Positions 22,111 through 36,100 of a stretch of 64,000 bases of DNA are shown piece by piece (position 1 is the stretch's first letter; each line of letters starts with the position of its first letter). A model generated the notes under the pieces. It saw only the letters and a program-made list of their open reading frames with translations. It ran no database searches and was not told the origin of the DNA. The stretch spans positions 62,001-126,000 of the forward strand of contig CAJNDS010002097.1 in the NCBI GenBank assembly GCA_905221605.1. Reading direction: 5' to 3'. The DNA is from Symbiodinium natans. Taxonomy: Eukaryota; Sar; Dinophyceae; Suessiales; Symbiodiniaceae. The position numbers were made by a program, and so were the translations under genes.

Positions 22111-22129
22111 GACAAAGACAAAGGGCACT

Positions 22130-22360
22130 TGGATCTGCTACTTCTTGGCAAAGACCTCCTGCGTTATAGTGTCGAACATGTAGTGGTTAACTGGCTGACT
22201 CTAAACCCTGAACCCTAAGCATTCAAGGTTCAAGTCTTAAGACCGCAAGCACTGAACCCTCAGCCCCAATCCTAGACAGCCCTAGAAGCCCTCAATGCCA
22301 AAAGAACGAAACAAACATCCGTACAACCCGAATCCTCCAAGGGCCCTGGTTTAGGGTTTC
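22130..22360 (-). other. RBM25: Candidate zone for the last RBM25-like exon
   Basis: The exon at 22556-22509 leaves in phase 2. Three continuations exist: GAG/T at about 22197 giving VNHYMFDTITQEVFAKK then stop (TAG near 22139); GGAG/G near 22338 giving IRVVRMFVSFFWH then stop; and CGCAG/G near 22156. The first gives a PWI-like length with a Lys-rich end, but lacks the exonic G. Not decidable by eye. Confidence 0.4.
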
Positions 22361-24074
22361 GAGCCCTAAACCCTAAACCCTAAACCCTAAACCCTAAACC
22401 CTTAAACCCTTAAACCCTAAACCCTAAACCCTAAACCCTAAACCCTGAACCCGTGTGAAGAGATGTGAAGAAGCCCTATGACTTATACAGTGGTCAAGCC
22501 CGAGGGGCATCTTCAGCGTGAAATTCTCCGCTTCTTCGTCCAAAAACCCTTCGAGCCTGCAGGGTGTTCGCGGTTTAGGGTTTAGGGTTTAGGGTTTAGG
22601 GTTTAGGGTTTAGGGTTTAGGCAGCTTCGGTTCAGTCGAGGGTTGAGATCGTTCTGGCTGAGTTCTTCTAGGGCTTCTAAGGCAAAAATGACTGCAACCT
22701 TTGGCTTACGGACTGTCTCCCCAGCAGGTCAAAGGTTGAAGGTTACTTGACGCCCTCAAACCCAAAGCCTAAAACCCTAAACCCTGAACCCTCAACCTTG
22801 CAAGGTTTGGGGCGCGGGATGTTGAGATTTTTGGGCTGGGGCCGGGAGCTTCACGCGCCCTCGAGGTTTAGGGCTATGTTCAAGCAGGCTTAGATGTGCC
22901 CAAGTAAGGTTGCAATATAGCCAGCTGCTACTGATGATCCCATCTCTAGCTACAGCAGCCCTAAGACCCTAAGACCCTAAAACCCTAAACCCATAATCCT
23001 CCAAGTGCCCCTGCCGAGACTCGAGCCTTCGACTGGCTCTGCGTCTGCGCTTCTGTGGCTCAGCTGAAGCTTAGATAAGATATTCTAGCTGAGCCCTAGA
23101 TACCCTGAGCCGAAGCCCTAAAGCCCCAAAACACCCTGAAGCTACATTACCACTATCTGCTTCAGCACCTCATCCCCCCCCCCCCCCCCCCCACCTCGAC
23201 AAAACAAAACAACAAATCCTTATATTGGGGGGGTTCTCGAGCCATGAGTAGTACACGCCAGCGCGACTTGGAGCGACTCAAAATCCAAGTTCGCGGCTCT
23301 GCGAGGATCGTGTCCGGCTTGGTGCGCGCGCTCACCTCCGCAACTTGCTTCTCTTAGTTGCTGAGTTCTCATAAGCCCCAAATAAGTGCAAACTTTCAGT
23401 TTTTGTATAAAACTTTCAGTTTTATAGGGGGTAATAGTATCCCAAAAAGTGTAAAAGTGTACTCACTCAGCAACGAAGTTCTCGGCTGCAGCAGAGTTTA
23501 GGGTTTGGGGGGTTTGGGGAGCCAAGACCATGGTCATAGCCTAGCCCCCGAAAAATGACGGATAATGTAGGCCGCTAACTGTGATGGTTCAGGGTTTAGG
23601 GTTTGGGGTTTAGGGTTTAGGGTTTAGGGCTTCGGAGTAACGAAGTTGGGGGAGCTTCCATCCCCCTACACGCTCCGGTATAGGTCTAGCGCTTTTCAGG
23701 GGTAAGGGTTTAGGACAACCCCATTGCAATTAGGGTGTCGGGTAAAGGCTCACGGACCTATCCAATCAGAACAGGCAAGATTTAGCTAGTTTCTCTGCTG
23801 CGAACGTGGGAATAAAAGGGCCCTCAGCCCTAAACCCTAAACGTTAAACCCCAAACCTTAAGCCGTTCACCGCACAGGCTCCTGTAGTATTTAGGGTCGA
23901 GGGTTGGGATGTCCCCCTTGTACTAACAGCTCCTCATGGGGATTATAGTCCCCCAATATAATTAAGCCCTACTAAGGACTGGCCGTATAAGGGGAACATC
24001 CCAAGTTTAGGGTTTAGGGGGGGTCAGGTTCGAGGCGTGGGCTGCCTTGGACGTAAATTGAGGGGGTTTGGGGC

Positions 24075-24106
<32 letters not shown>

Positions 24107-27100
24107 GGGTTTAGGGTTTAGGGTTTAGGGTTTAGGGTCTAGGGTCTAGGGTGTCGGGTTTAGGGTTTAGGGTTTAGGGGGGGTCGCCGGGCCCCCAAAT
24201 CAGTGCTTCTCTGTATAGAAAACAACATCCCCAACAACCTGGTAGGGCTTCGGGCTTAGGCTAAAGGGCTTAGGAGGCACAAGAGGGCGATTACACACCA
24301 AGTCTCAAACTCTTAAACCCCCTGCAGCCCCTAAGCCCTAAACCCTAAACCCTGCACCCTAAAACCTTAACAAAAAGAGGCTGACTGGTGACTTGCGGCC
24401 TTCTTGAGGATGAACTCGATCATCCCCTGGCCCATTCATGAGAATCTTCCCCTGCCTAGTACCCTCAGAGTAGATGTGTAGGGTTTAGGGTTTAGGGTTT
24501 AGGGTTTAGGGTTTAGGGTTTCGGGTTTCCATTTTCAAGTTTCAAATTTCGGGTTTCGGGTTTCGGATTTAGGGTTCACCCTAATCCTCCCAAGATAGAC
24601 CCCCTAAAGAGTAGGATTCCCTGAGTATAAGGACCCCAGGAAGGTACCCTAATTTCGGAAGCCACCAAGTAGACCTATAGCCCTAAACCCTAAACCCCAA
24701 ACCCTAAACACTTATAAGCTTCCGAGAGCGAGCCTTGACCATCTGGGCAAGAGTTACACGTAAGAGCCTGCTCCTAAGTGTAGTCCACTCGTTCGGGCTT
24801 TGAGGGTTTAGGGTGCAGAGCTTTGGGTTCTAAACCGAAAACCTTAGCCCTGAACCCTGAACCCTGAACCCTAAACCCTAAACCCTAAACATTAAACCCT
24901 AGCGCATGTTTGTGTTTTCCGGGGATCTTGCGAGCAACCCCACAAGCAGTCCAGAGATTCGGGAGTGAGGAGATGGGCCTTAACAATTAGAATAGGGTTT
25001 TTGGGGTTAGGGTTTAGGGTTTAGGGTGAAGAGGTTTTTTTTTGTGGGGTTACTATAGTCAGACTATAAAGGGACCATACGGGAACTAGACCCGGGAGTA
25101 ACCCAGGAGTAAGAAGGGTACCCTTTTTGGTTTTAAGGGGATGAGAAGGGAACCCCAACCCTAAAAAAAGGAACAAAGGGCCTACTCCCGGTCCTAGGGA
25201 ATACTACGAGTAATTATTCCGACCCCAAAAAAAGGCTTTTCCACGGGGTTGAACTAAGTCGAGGACGGTCATGTCTTTGGAGCAATATGTTTAATTAGGG
25301 TGTAGGACGTATAGAGTTTAGGGTTTAGGGTTTAGGGTTTAGGGTTTAGTATGTAGGGTTCAGGGTTGAAGGTTTGCTATCTGGGGGCCCATACCCAAAA
25401 CCTGAACCTACTGTTGAAGGTTGTTTGGGTAGCTACAACTCGGGTTAGAAGTGCCGCAGCTAGTTGGAGCCATGACCGGCCATCGCCGTAGATAGGAACT
25501 TGAAAAACGACCTTGATTCTTGAAGGGCGAAACAACAAAAAAACAACCCCCAAACCCCAAACCCCAAACCCCAAACCCTAAACCCTAAACCCTAACTCCT
25601 GGCTCTAGGGGCTCTAGGGGGTCTAAAGGGTGAGCGCTGGCACTGCAGGTGCTTGTGGGCTCCGCAGCCTGCTCCTCGTTGCCGAGGAACTCAGTGACCT
25701 GCTGGTTTAGGGTTTCGGGCTTCGGGTTTAGGGTTACCCTAAACCCTAAACCCTAAACTCTAAACCCTAAACTCTAAACCCTAAAGTGAGGGGGGTTTGG
25801 GCTCCCCCGCAAAGCCTCAACCCTAAACCTGACAGACTGGCAGAGATTTCGACAGGGGAGGAGCTGAGCCTTCCAGGATGGGCTATTAGGCCCCATAATT
25901 CCCACAATGAACCTTCTAAAGGGCCTTTTTAAGGGGTTATAGGGTATAACATCCCACAATGAACCTTATAAAGGGCCTCTTTAAGGGCTTATAGGGTTTA
26001 ACAGCTCCTTTCACCCCTAATGAAGGTCCTGTTTAGGGGGGTTATAGGGTATAATTGCCATAGGGTTTAATAGCTCCTTTCACCCCTGATGAAGGGCATT
26101 TTTAGAGAGTTATAGGGGCATAATAGGCCTTAAAATCCCCATAATGAACCCATAAAGGGCCTTTTAAGGGATTATAGGGTATAATAGCCCGGGTTTAGGG
26201 CGCGTTGAGGGAGATCTTCACACCCCTTGGGGGTGCGAAGAGGCAACCTGCTGCGCACCGATCCACGCAAACGCTCTCATCTCCCCCAACCCTGAACCCT
26301 GAACCCTGAACCCTGAACCCTGAACCCTAAACCCTGAACCCTAAAACGCGAAGTTGTGAATCGGTCCCATGCTCCAGGCTGCAGGCGGTGGGTCTCCATT
26401 TGTTTTTACTTCGACATGGAAATCATGACTTGACTCGGTGTTTTAAAAAAGGGGCTCCGAAATTTGGGCGCTTAACTTGGGTTTAGGGTTTGGGTAGAGG
26501 ATCCGAAATGTGGGCCCTTAATTTGGGTCCCCTGTTATATAACCCCTTATATACACTGTACATAATAAGGGCCCATACTTCGGATCCCTTTAAACCCCTT
26601 TAAACACGGGAAAGGGACCATACTACGGGCACGAGGGCAAGGGACCACGCTGAGGGCCCATGGTTCCAACCTTAGATTTAAGGCACAAAGTATCTCTAGG
26701 TAGGATACTACAGGGGCCTTAAGAATTAGAACAGGGTTTTGGGTGGGGGGGGGCGGGGGTTATTAAAGGAACCTCGTGTCTCAAATTGAAGCAGCGCACC
26801 CCATACAACAGAACATCAGCGCCTCCTCAAGAAATAACTCAAAATTCTTCCTGAGCCGTGATTCCCTGGTCCTCCTGAACTTACCCTCCTAAACCCTAAA
26901 CCCTAAACCTAAACCCTAAACCTTAAACCCTAAACCCTAAACCCTCAACCCTGAACCCTGAACCCTGACCTGAACCCTTCCGCAAGCCTCAGTTCCCTTA
27001 GGCTGGAATGGCTTCATCCGCCACAGTTTTAGGCACATGTAGGGATGTTAGGGATTGTAGTACCCCTTTTATACTCCCCATGAAGGACTGTTAAGATAAG

Positions 27101-30100
27101 GCGGAACATCCCAGGTTTGAACCCCCCCCCCCCCCCGGCAAATATCCTAAACACCCTCAAGACCCCCTTTTGGTCGAGGGGGATGCCTTCAGCGTCAGGC
27201 ATCTCCCCACACGCCAAGGGGACACTGTTCGAGCATTTGCAGCCACAAGGGCATCAGCTGAATGTGCTCTTGCCCTTAGATTCGCTGCCGGTGCTGTGCG
27301 TGTGTGCGTGTTTGTTCGACCACCTTTCCCAACCATGCCCCGTCTCTGAGCCAGTGTCCCCAGCTTAGTACTTCGGTGAGGGATCATCGTGGGAAGAGCT
27401 TTGTTCCTGCGAAGTGGGCTGTCTTGCCAAGTGTCCAATTCCAACTCAAGCCGCCCGGCTTGGGGGGGCGGGCCCATGGAGGTTCGGGTGGCACACCCCT
27501 CCCAAATCCCAGGCTCGGATTGCGGGGCCCGGAGCGTTGAACTCTGCACCGGAGCCCCGATGACGCATGCGGAGGGGCAAAGAAGGCGAGAGGGACCGTT
27601 TCCGTAGGCCGGAGAGCACCCCAGGTCGACACTCACTCACTCACTCACTCACTCACTCACTCACAAACACCCTCAAGCCTTAAGCATCCCCAAAAAAGGA
27701 ACTAGAACCCCGAACTCTGGGTTTGGACTCGAACCCAGAACCCCAAACCCTGGGAAAATAAAAAACTCAACCCTAAAGCCCTAAACCCCCAAAACCCTGG
27801 GGCATGCAAAGTTTGGAAGCTCAGGCTGTGAACCCCGCAATCTCTGGCGGATGCCGTAAAGTTGGGGATCCCTAGAACCTCAAGGCCTTCTAGCGCTACT
27901 GTAAGCCGTACACCCGAAACCCTAAACCCTAAACTCTAAACCCTAAAGCCTAGACCCTGGCCTTCTTCTTCACCCACGGCCGCAGCTTCTTCTCTATGAT
28001 GTTGTTGCCCTCGGCGCTGGGAGGGTCATGGGCGGATATAGCTTGGGTTGAGTCGGGAGTTGTTGGGGTGTCGGGTTAAGGGTTTAGGGTTTAGGGTTTA
28101 GGGTTTAGGGTATTATAGGGTTTAGGGTTTAGGTTTCTATGTCAGTGTGATCTACTTGGCTGGTTCTTAGTAGGGAATGGGGGAATGAGATACCCTATAT
28201 ACCACTATACATACCCTCCAAGGAATGATATAGGTCCCTACTAAGAACCAGGGGATCTATTGGGTCTAATTGGTTGAGGGCTTAAGGTTTTACAGGTCTA
28301 TGGCCGTATGATGCCGTATGCAGCCTCAAGGGTGCGGCACGCCACGAGCGCAGACTCCGGATAACATGCACGAAGTCGCGCCGACGGTGCAATGAGGACC
28401 CATCTGCCAGCATGTTGTGGACGGGCATCATAAAGACGCGTGGGCGCAAGGCGGACACGAAGCCAAAGAGCAGTCCAGCTCGCAACCTCGTCAAGAGAGG
28501 CCGCGATGCGGCGGTTGATAATTCACGCGGATTGTGTTACAACCCGGGGCATAACTACCCATGCAACTTCGAGCGGATGGTGTGATGGCTTCTTCAGCAG
28601 GAGCAGGGGGGGGGGGGGGCATGGGTTTAATGGGTTTAGGGTTTAGGGTTGTTGCGTTTGGGCTTGGGCCGGGTTCAGGGGTGTAGGCTTCAGCGACGGG
28701 GGTTTTGGACTAGTGGGGAAGAGGGGTGTCCAGGTTTATAGGCAGGGTGTTAGGGATGTTTTGATCTAAACAGGTAAACCCCCAAGCCCTGGCATGCACA
28801 GAGCAACCTTGCGTCTTCTCTCAGGTTAGTTGCTGGTCCCTTCATATGGGCCCCTCAAATACCCCTTATGTGCCCTACACAACCCAAGGGCCCATACTTC
28901 AGAACCCATTACAGGAGGTAAAGGACCATATTAAAGGCCCATACAGCTATCCGCAGATCTTAATTCCAAAAAAGTGCACATCGCTACGAGTCCTATAGCT
29001 GCAGGCTTCTGCAGCCTAGGGACGTGAACCGCGTCCCAGTCGATGTCGAAGGCGAAGGCCCGAGCTTTGTCCGTTGGCACCTGCGAAAACATACGAAAAC
29101 TCTGGTTAGGGCTTGGGGTTTAAGGTGTTAGGGACGAGGAACAGAGGTTTCGGGTATGGGGCTTAGGATTCAGAATTTAGGGAACCCCCCAAACCCCCAA
29201 ACCCTACAGTGTAATTCTCCTGAACTAGAGACTTCCGGGTTTCCGGCGAAAGGAGGCCCATGTGCAAGAGTCTTCCCTCCACAAATGAAACCAAGTTCTT
29301 CCCCCCCCCCCCACCCTGCCCCACTTGCTGTAGGCATGTCTTTGGGTAGGGCAGGGGCGGTTTACAGATTTAGGGTTCTGGGGGACTGCACAGCCTCCAC
29401 AAGCCTGAAACCCCAACTCTGTTCTTGGGCATACATGGGCAGGTATCCCTGCGATCGAGTAGGGTATATACAGCTAGCTCTAGCTGTCAGTGTGGGGGGA
29501 TCCTGAAGCCCTGCTGATGATGCCGATGCAGCTTCAACTCGGGTAGGGGATCCGATGTCTGGGCCCTTAATTTGGGTGCCTTGTTGTATAACCCTTTATA
29601 TACACCAAACGGCCCATACTTCGGATCCCCTTAAACAAGGGTAAGGGATCATACCAAGGGCCCATGGTTCCGACCTTAGATAGGGTAGGGCGGCTAGGGA
29701 ATATATGTCGTTAGATTCACGTAAACTCTACACTCTAAACCCTAAACCCTAAACCCTAATTAGTTCTCAAGGTGCCACGGCAGGGACCTGCTGGATCAGC
29801 CGCCGCATCTCGTCGTCCCTGCGTGCAGGCATCATCTGGGGGGACAGCGTCGCTTATGCCGGCCTGAATTCTGAAAGTTTTTGGAAACCCTAAGCCCTAA
29901 ACCCTAAGCCCTAAGCCCTAAACCCTAAACCCTACAGTAGTGGTCCACACACAGCCACCCGGCACTTACGCACTCCAAAGAGACCATTGCTTCTGCAAGG
30001 GCTAAGGAGTAGGCCCCAAAATCCAAACCCTAAAACCCAAACCCCCAAAGCCCACAAGCCTGTAAAGCCCTCACCCTACACCCTCATGTCCCTTAACAAC

Positions 30101-33100
30101 CCTATAACGCTCCCCTAAACCCTAAGCCCCAAGACCCAAACCTACTAGCCCTACCAACCCTGTATGCCACTAACCCAACTAACCTAGTCACCATACTAAA
30201 CCTACTAAACCTAAACCCTAAACCTTCAAACCTATAAACCCTAAACCGTAAACCCTAAACCCTAAACCCTAGCTAAACCCTAAACCCTAAACCCTGAATC
30301 CTGAACCCTGAACCCTGAACCCTGAACCCTGAACCCTGAACCCAAACCCTGAACCCTAAACCCTAAACCCTAATCCGGGCCTGAGCTTGCGGTCCTCGGC
30401 CGGTGGCCCATCGAGGCGCGTGAGAGGCTTGTGCTTCCTAGGCTGTCCTTGGCAGAGGTTTAGGGTTTAGGGATTAGGGTCTAGGGTTTAGGGTTTAGGA
30501 TGGCTTAGGGCTTAGGGCTTTGGGTTCAGGATGGGTTTTAACCCCTAAATTCCCAAAGCAAGCCGAAACCTCTCTGAAACCACCTCAGAACCAGAACCCT
30601 AAACCCCGACTTTGGCGGGGGGGGGGGGGGGGGGGCTGGGGGGTTGAGGAGCTGAGGGCGGGCTTTTAAAAATTTGGGGTTGAGGATTGAGGGAGTTTTG
30701 GGGTTGACAGTTCAGGGTGCACAGGGCTTGGGGTCTGGGAACTTTTGTGTTCGCTTCTTGAGTTTTTTTGGGGGGGCCAAGTATCGCACTACACCTGGGT
30801 TGGGGGTTTAAGTTGCTTTGTCTCTCTTTTTTTCTGAGGGGGGGGGGGGGGTGGATCCTAGCAAAACGTGCCGGGGCCCGAAGCCTAATTGGAGACCTCA
30901 ACAGGTCACTGGCGTGAAGAGCATTTCGTGCTCCAATTGTTGCAGGCGAAGGGGCTTTGAGGGGAAACGGTAACACCGCAGAAGGTTTTTGCTCGCACCT
31001 CGAACCTTGAGCTCCCTAAAACTATAACTGAAAAATATATGTGTTTACTGCTAGAGAGGAGAGACTATTTTTGTGTGTGTGTGTGCTTGTTTGTTTGTAT
31101 ACAGAAGACTCAAAAACCTGTGCCTAAAGCCTTCCGAAAATTAAGGCTATGTTTACGCTTACACTCTAAATGGAGGTTTACGAAAATACGGGACCCCTAA
31201 TATAGATCCCCAAATACTAGAACTCCTCCTGATAATAAGGACCCCACTAAGCCACCCAAAAATTCGGAAACCCCCAAATAGGCGTGCACCCCTAAACCCT
31301 AAACCCCAAACCCCCCCTTGCCCCCCAAATTGCAGCCAACCCCCATCATCCCTGAGGGATGCACCGTTGGCATCTAAGTCCTCCGGCTCCTTGAAGAGCG
31401 CCTGCGGGAAATGCGGCTTAAGGTGGGGGGCCTCGAGGGTTGCTTGGGACTCCCTAAACCCTAAACCCTAAATCCTAAATCCTAAACCCTAAACCCAGAG
31501 TTTGGGGTGTTCTGGGTTGCAAGATGCAAGCGTTTTCGGGTCTTCAATGGAAGTCGCCTACCACTTAAGACGTCCCAAGCTAAGGCTTCTTCCACAATCA
31601 TGGTTTGAGGTATAAGGTTGAGAAGTTTACGGAAACAAGGCATGCGGTCGGATTCAGGGTTGTGGGACTCTGTGGGGTAGCCGCCCTGCTAACTTAGCCA
31701 CTCTCCCTTAAAGCCATGAACAAAAGCCTGTATCCCTCGGAGCCGCCGCCCCCCGGATCATTCATCCTTTTCTCCCTCGCAACACCGCAACCCTGCTACC
31801 CCCACCCCCCCCCACCCCACTCACGCAAAAAAGAAATGAGGTTCATTATGTAAGGTCTACTTGTAACTCATTTGTAAAGGAAAGAAAGTTGACACTCAAG
31901 CGAGGGAGAGGGAGAGAGAGAGAGAGAGAAAAAAAAACGAGAGAAAGAGAGAGAGGGAGAGAGAGATAGAGCGACGACAAACTGCCGACACCCCAAACAC
32001 CAGAAGCCCTCGAAACCCTAAATCCCTGAAATCCAAGAGACACCTCGAAAGCGTGAGCCCTACACCTCTAAAACCTGAACGCCTCCACCACTAACCCCTA
32101 CAGGCTCAACCGAACCCCGGAACCGCTAAACACCCAAAACCCTAAACCTCTAAACGCCCTAAACCCGAAACCCGAAACCCGAAACCCTAAACCCTAAACC
32201 CTAAACACTAAACCCTAAACCCTAAACCCAAAACCCTAAACCCTAAACCCTGAACCCCAAGCATGGGGCGCCTGCACGTGTGCGGGTGGAGCTGCTTTGG
32301 GAGCAGGAGCCTGGACTCATGCAGGTCAGGAATCCAGAGATGGCTGGATAGGGTTTTTAGGATCAGGGGTTTAGGGTTTAGGGTTTAGGGTTCGGGGTTT
32401 GGGGTTTAGGGGTTTAAAGTTTAGCACAAGTGCTCCGTCACATCATTAAATATTCTTGTTTATTATAGTCATGAGAGGATTGAAAAGACGACACACTATT
32501 TCGCAAACCCTCGTGAAACCACCCTGTCGAACCACAAACCCTCGTGCAACCAACCTCCTATTTCACAAGCCTTCGTGGAACTAACCTTCCTGAAGCAAAA
32601 CCCCCTAATAATTATTTCACAAACCCACGTGGAACTAGCCTTCTTCTAGAAACCACTTACATTACACAACACTATCCTTCATCCTCGCGCACATCAGCGT
32701 CAGAGTTTGGGCGTTCCGTTGCTCTTCGGATGCCCATTGCGGTAGTTCTGGATGTCGCTGATGATGCCATCCCCAGAGACTCCAAAACCCCTTAATTAAT
32801 GAATATACCTTAAATTATAATAGGAACCCTAATATGATTTAAGGTATATTCCTTAATTAAGGGGTTTTGGAGTCTCTGGGTCCATCTTTGAGATGTAAAA
32901 GGTGAAGGAGTGCTCTTGCCGAAGCGCCGCTCGGCTTCCCCGAACTCCTGGCTCATTGATAGTGCTTCCACAGAGTTGTTGATCAGCTCAGTGCAATTCG
33001 AAAGCACTATGTGATCAGAATACATTGAATTGCGAGAAAACATGTCTCTCGCATCTTAGTGTAGAGTTTTTAGGACTGATTGGTCCCATGTGCACTGGCC

Positions 33101-36100
33101 CTGCTCGATATGGACTTCCCTTTCTGAGGACCGTCGGCCACAGTTCTAGGAGTTCGCCTTTTACCACCCTAGCGGCTTCGGGGGTCAGCCATGCGGATCA
33201 CACCGCATGTGTAAACAAAACATATATATCGAAACACACACACACACACATATACATATATATATATGTATGTATGTATGTATGCATATATATATATATG
33301 TATACATACACATATATAGAGGCCCAACGCTACTAGGAGGGTCGTGGGTACGCCGAAGTATGAGTCTACTTCTAACCTACTTCGGGAACTTAGGGGCCTC
33401 AAATGTGGAGTTATCATGAGGGTTCTAAGTACCCGGAACCTCCAAGTGCCCAGTAAACCCTACAAAACCTTAAAATGGGCTCCAGTCTGGGTCAGCCGCA
33501 CATCGCTACAACGAGCATCGAGCTTGGACGCCAGGCTCTAAACCCTAAAACCCTAAAAGCCTAAAACCCTAAAAGCCTAAAACCCTAAAACCCTAAAACT
33601 CTAAAACCCTAACACCTAAAACCCTAGACCCTGAACCCCAAAACCCCGAACCCTGAAATGGAGAAACCCTGAAGCAAGGAGTCCCTTATACATCTCTAAC
33701 CCTTCTTTATAGTACTTACTTACTATAGTCCTTTCTAGGACGCCACACTGCTAGGCTTTGAGTGGGAGTGCGTTGGGGCTGTTATAAGGTCAGGTTTCTG
33801 GTTTGCCGCACGCTTGATGCAAAAGCTCAGAGCCACGCCGACGCGCTCCCTAAAACCCTGAAACCCTAAAACCCTAACACCTAAACCCTAGACCCTGAAC
33901 CGATTACCCTAAACCCTCACTTGGGGGAAACCCTGAAGCAAAGAGCCCCTTATACATCCCAAACTGCTCTAATCCTTCTTTATAGTACTTACTTACTATA
34001 CGTAGACCTTTCTAGGAACGCCACACGGGGTACCCCTAATTCGGAAACTCCTGCCAGGCTTTGAGTGGAAGTTCTTCGGGGCTTTTAGAAGGTCAGGATT
34101 CTGGTTTGGGGTTTAGGGTATAGGGTTGAGGGTTTAGGTTTAGAGTCTGCGGCTACAGGGTAGGGGTGCAGGCTAGTCCTGGTATAGGTTCATGGCCCAA
34201 ACCTTCAGGGCATGCGACCGGCTTAGAGTGGCATTAGGGGCTTTAGGGATTCAGAGACCACGGCCGCCCGTGACCCTAAGCTCTCAACCAGCCCTAAACC
34301 CTAAACCCTAAACCCCCTAAATCCCCTAAATGTCCCAAACCCCCTAAACCCCGTAAACCCTCTAAACCCCCAGTAAACCATCTTAAACCATGGCGCAGCT
34401 GACCGCACACGCAATCGCAGACCCTGAACCCTAGACCCTAAACCAGGCGCTGCCGCACGCTTGATACAAAAGCTGAGAGCCACGCCGGCGCGCTCATGAT
34501 CTCCGCCTTCCCCCCAAGATCGGGTTTAGGGTTTAGGGTTTAGGGTTTAGGGTTTAGGGTTTAGGGTTTAGGGAACTTGGGAGCTCAGGGTTTGGGGTTG
34601 AGGGTGGATCTCGGTGCAAAGCTCAGCGCCTCGGCCCTGCCTCAACACATGCACACGCACGTGCACACGAACTTAACACATGGGTAGTTTTCAACATTAG
34701 GGCCCATTTTTGGGTACCCCTTATAAGGCGGCACCCTCAAAAAAGGATCCCCACAAGGGACCCTAATTTAGAGAACTACCCACATGTTTAAGTACGGCGA
34801 ACTTACCATACTGGTGCTTGCGCACGGGAGTGGGGGAGTTGTGGCCTTTGCGACTCGTCCTGAGCGTGCCCTTGCGGCCAGCGGGGGCACGAAGAAAGGG
34901 CCCTTAACCTTCTCTTAGACCCCTTAATTAAGGAATAACCCTTAAATTATTTTCGGGACACGAAGATGATTTAGAGTATGTTCCTTAATTAGAGGAACAC
35001 TCTCTAGGCCCTGCTTGATCGCAATGACAACATAGTTGAAATGGCAGCCCCCATCAGGTTGTAATCAATTGTAACAAAAGTTACGCCTACATATAGCCTC
35101 AGCTTTCAGCACCCATTGACCTCCACATAACTGGCCTGAACAAACCCTGAATCCCTAAACCCTAAAACCTAATCCCCAAAAACCCTAATAACCTTGACGC
35201 TATAAACTCTGTAAACCCAAGAAACCCTATAAACCCTTTAAACCCTCTAACCCCCAAACCTCCAGCCACCCCGACCACGCCAAGGGAACCAAGCCCCACG
35301 AAATGTCCAACAAGGGGGGTGGTAAGGGTTAGGTTTGAGGGTTGAGGGTTTAGTCTTGAGGGTTTAGGGTTTAGGGTTTAGGGTTTAGGGTTCCTGGAAT
35401 GTTCAAGGGGGGGAGTTAGGGTTTGCCAGGTCATTAGGGTAGGAGCCCTAAACCCTTCCTAAGCCCCAAACCCCAAACCCCAAACCCCAAACCCCAAACC
35501 CCAAACCCCAAACCCCAAAACCCCAAACCCCAAACCCCAAAACCCTAAACCCTAAACCCTAAACCCTAAACCCTAGGTAGGGCCTACGCAGCGGGGGAGA
35601 AAACCATCAAATGTCCCAAGACCCTACCGAGGCGGGGTTAAGGGGTTAAACCCTAAACCCTAAACCCTAAACCCTAAACCCTAAGCTGGAAGGCTGGGAG
35701 AAAAAGGGCGATGCACTGCCTGCACGGACTGGAGGAGCTTGGCAGCTGCATCCTGTGAATCAAGGTTTGGGGTTTAGGGTTTAGGGTTTAGGGTTTAGGG
35801 TTTAGGGTTTTGGGTTTAGGGCTACTCTACTATAGAGGCTTTAATAATTAGAATAGGGGTTTGGGGGTAATTATAGTAAAACGATAAAGAGACCAGAAGG
35901 GCGTCTTATTTGCAATTTTTCCGACACCTAGATTACCCCTGAAGGTTTCCTTCATATACTGACCTATTACCTTAGGGATCTGAGTGAGAGCTGTTCGCTG
36001 ATGCTTAGTAGGCTCAGGGCTCAGGGAACAGGGCTAAGGTTGAGGGGTTTAGGGTTTAGGGATGAGGAGCTACAAGAAATTGAGTTCGGATCTAGCAATA

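Larger units (their letters stand above)
32430..33450. other. Heptamer-free intronic block
   Basis: About 1 kb of unique, AT-richer sequence with CACAAACCCTCGTGGAACTA-type short repeats (32500-32650), a 115-base foldback and a microsatellite. Open stretches occur on both strands (for example 32810-33043 minus), but no splice borders or family were recognised. Confidence 0.5.

Noticed and set aside
22630-22680. Minus-strand stretch reading LEELSQNDLNPRL as an RBM25-like exon
   Set aside because: Its phase does not fit, while the neighbouring exons at 23298 and 22509 join perfectly without it.
27157-27640. ORF of 159 codons on minus and overlapping plus ORFs
   Set aside because: Lies in an intron between fixed PWI exons, has no splice borders, low-complexity composition and equal openness on both strands.
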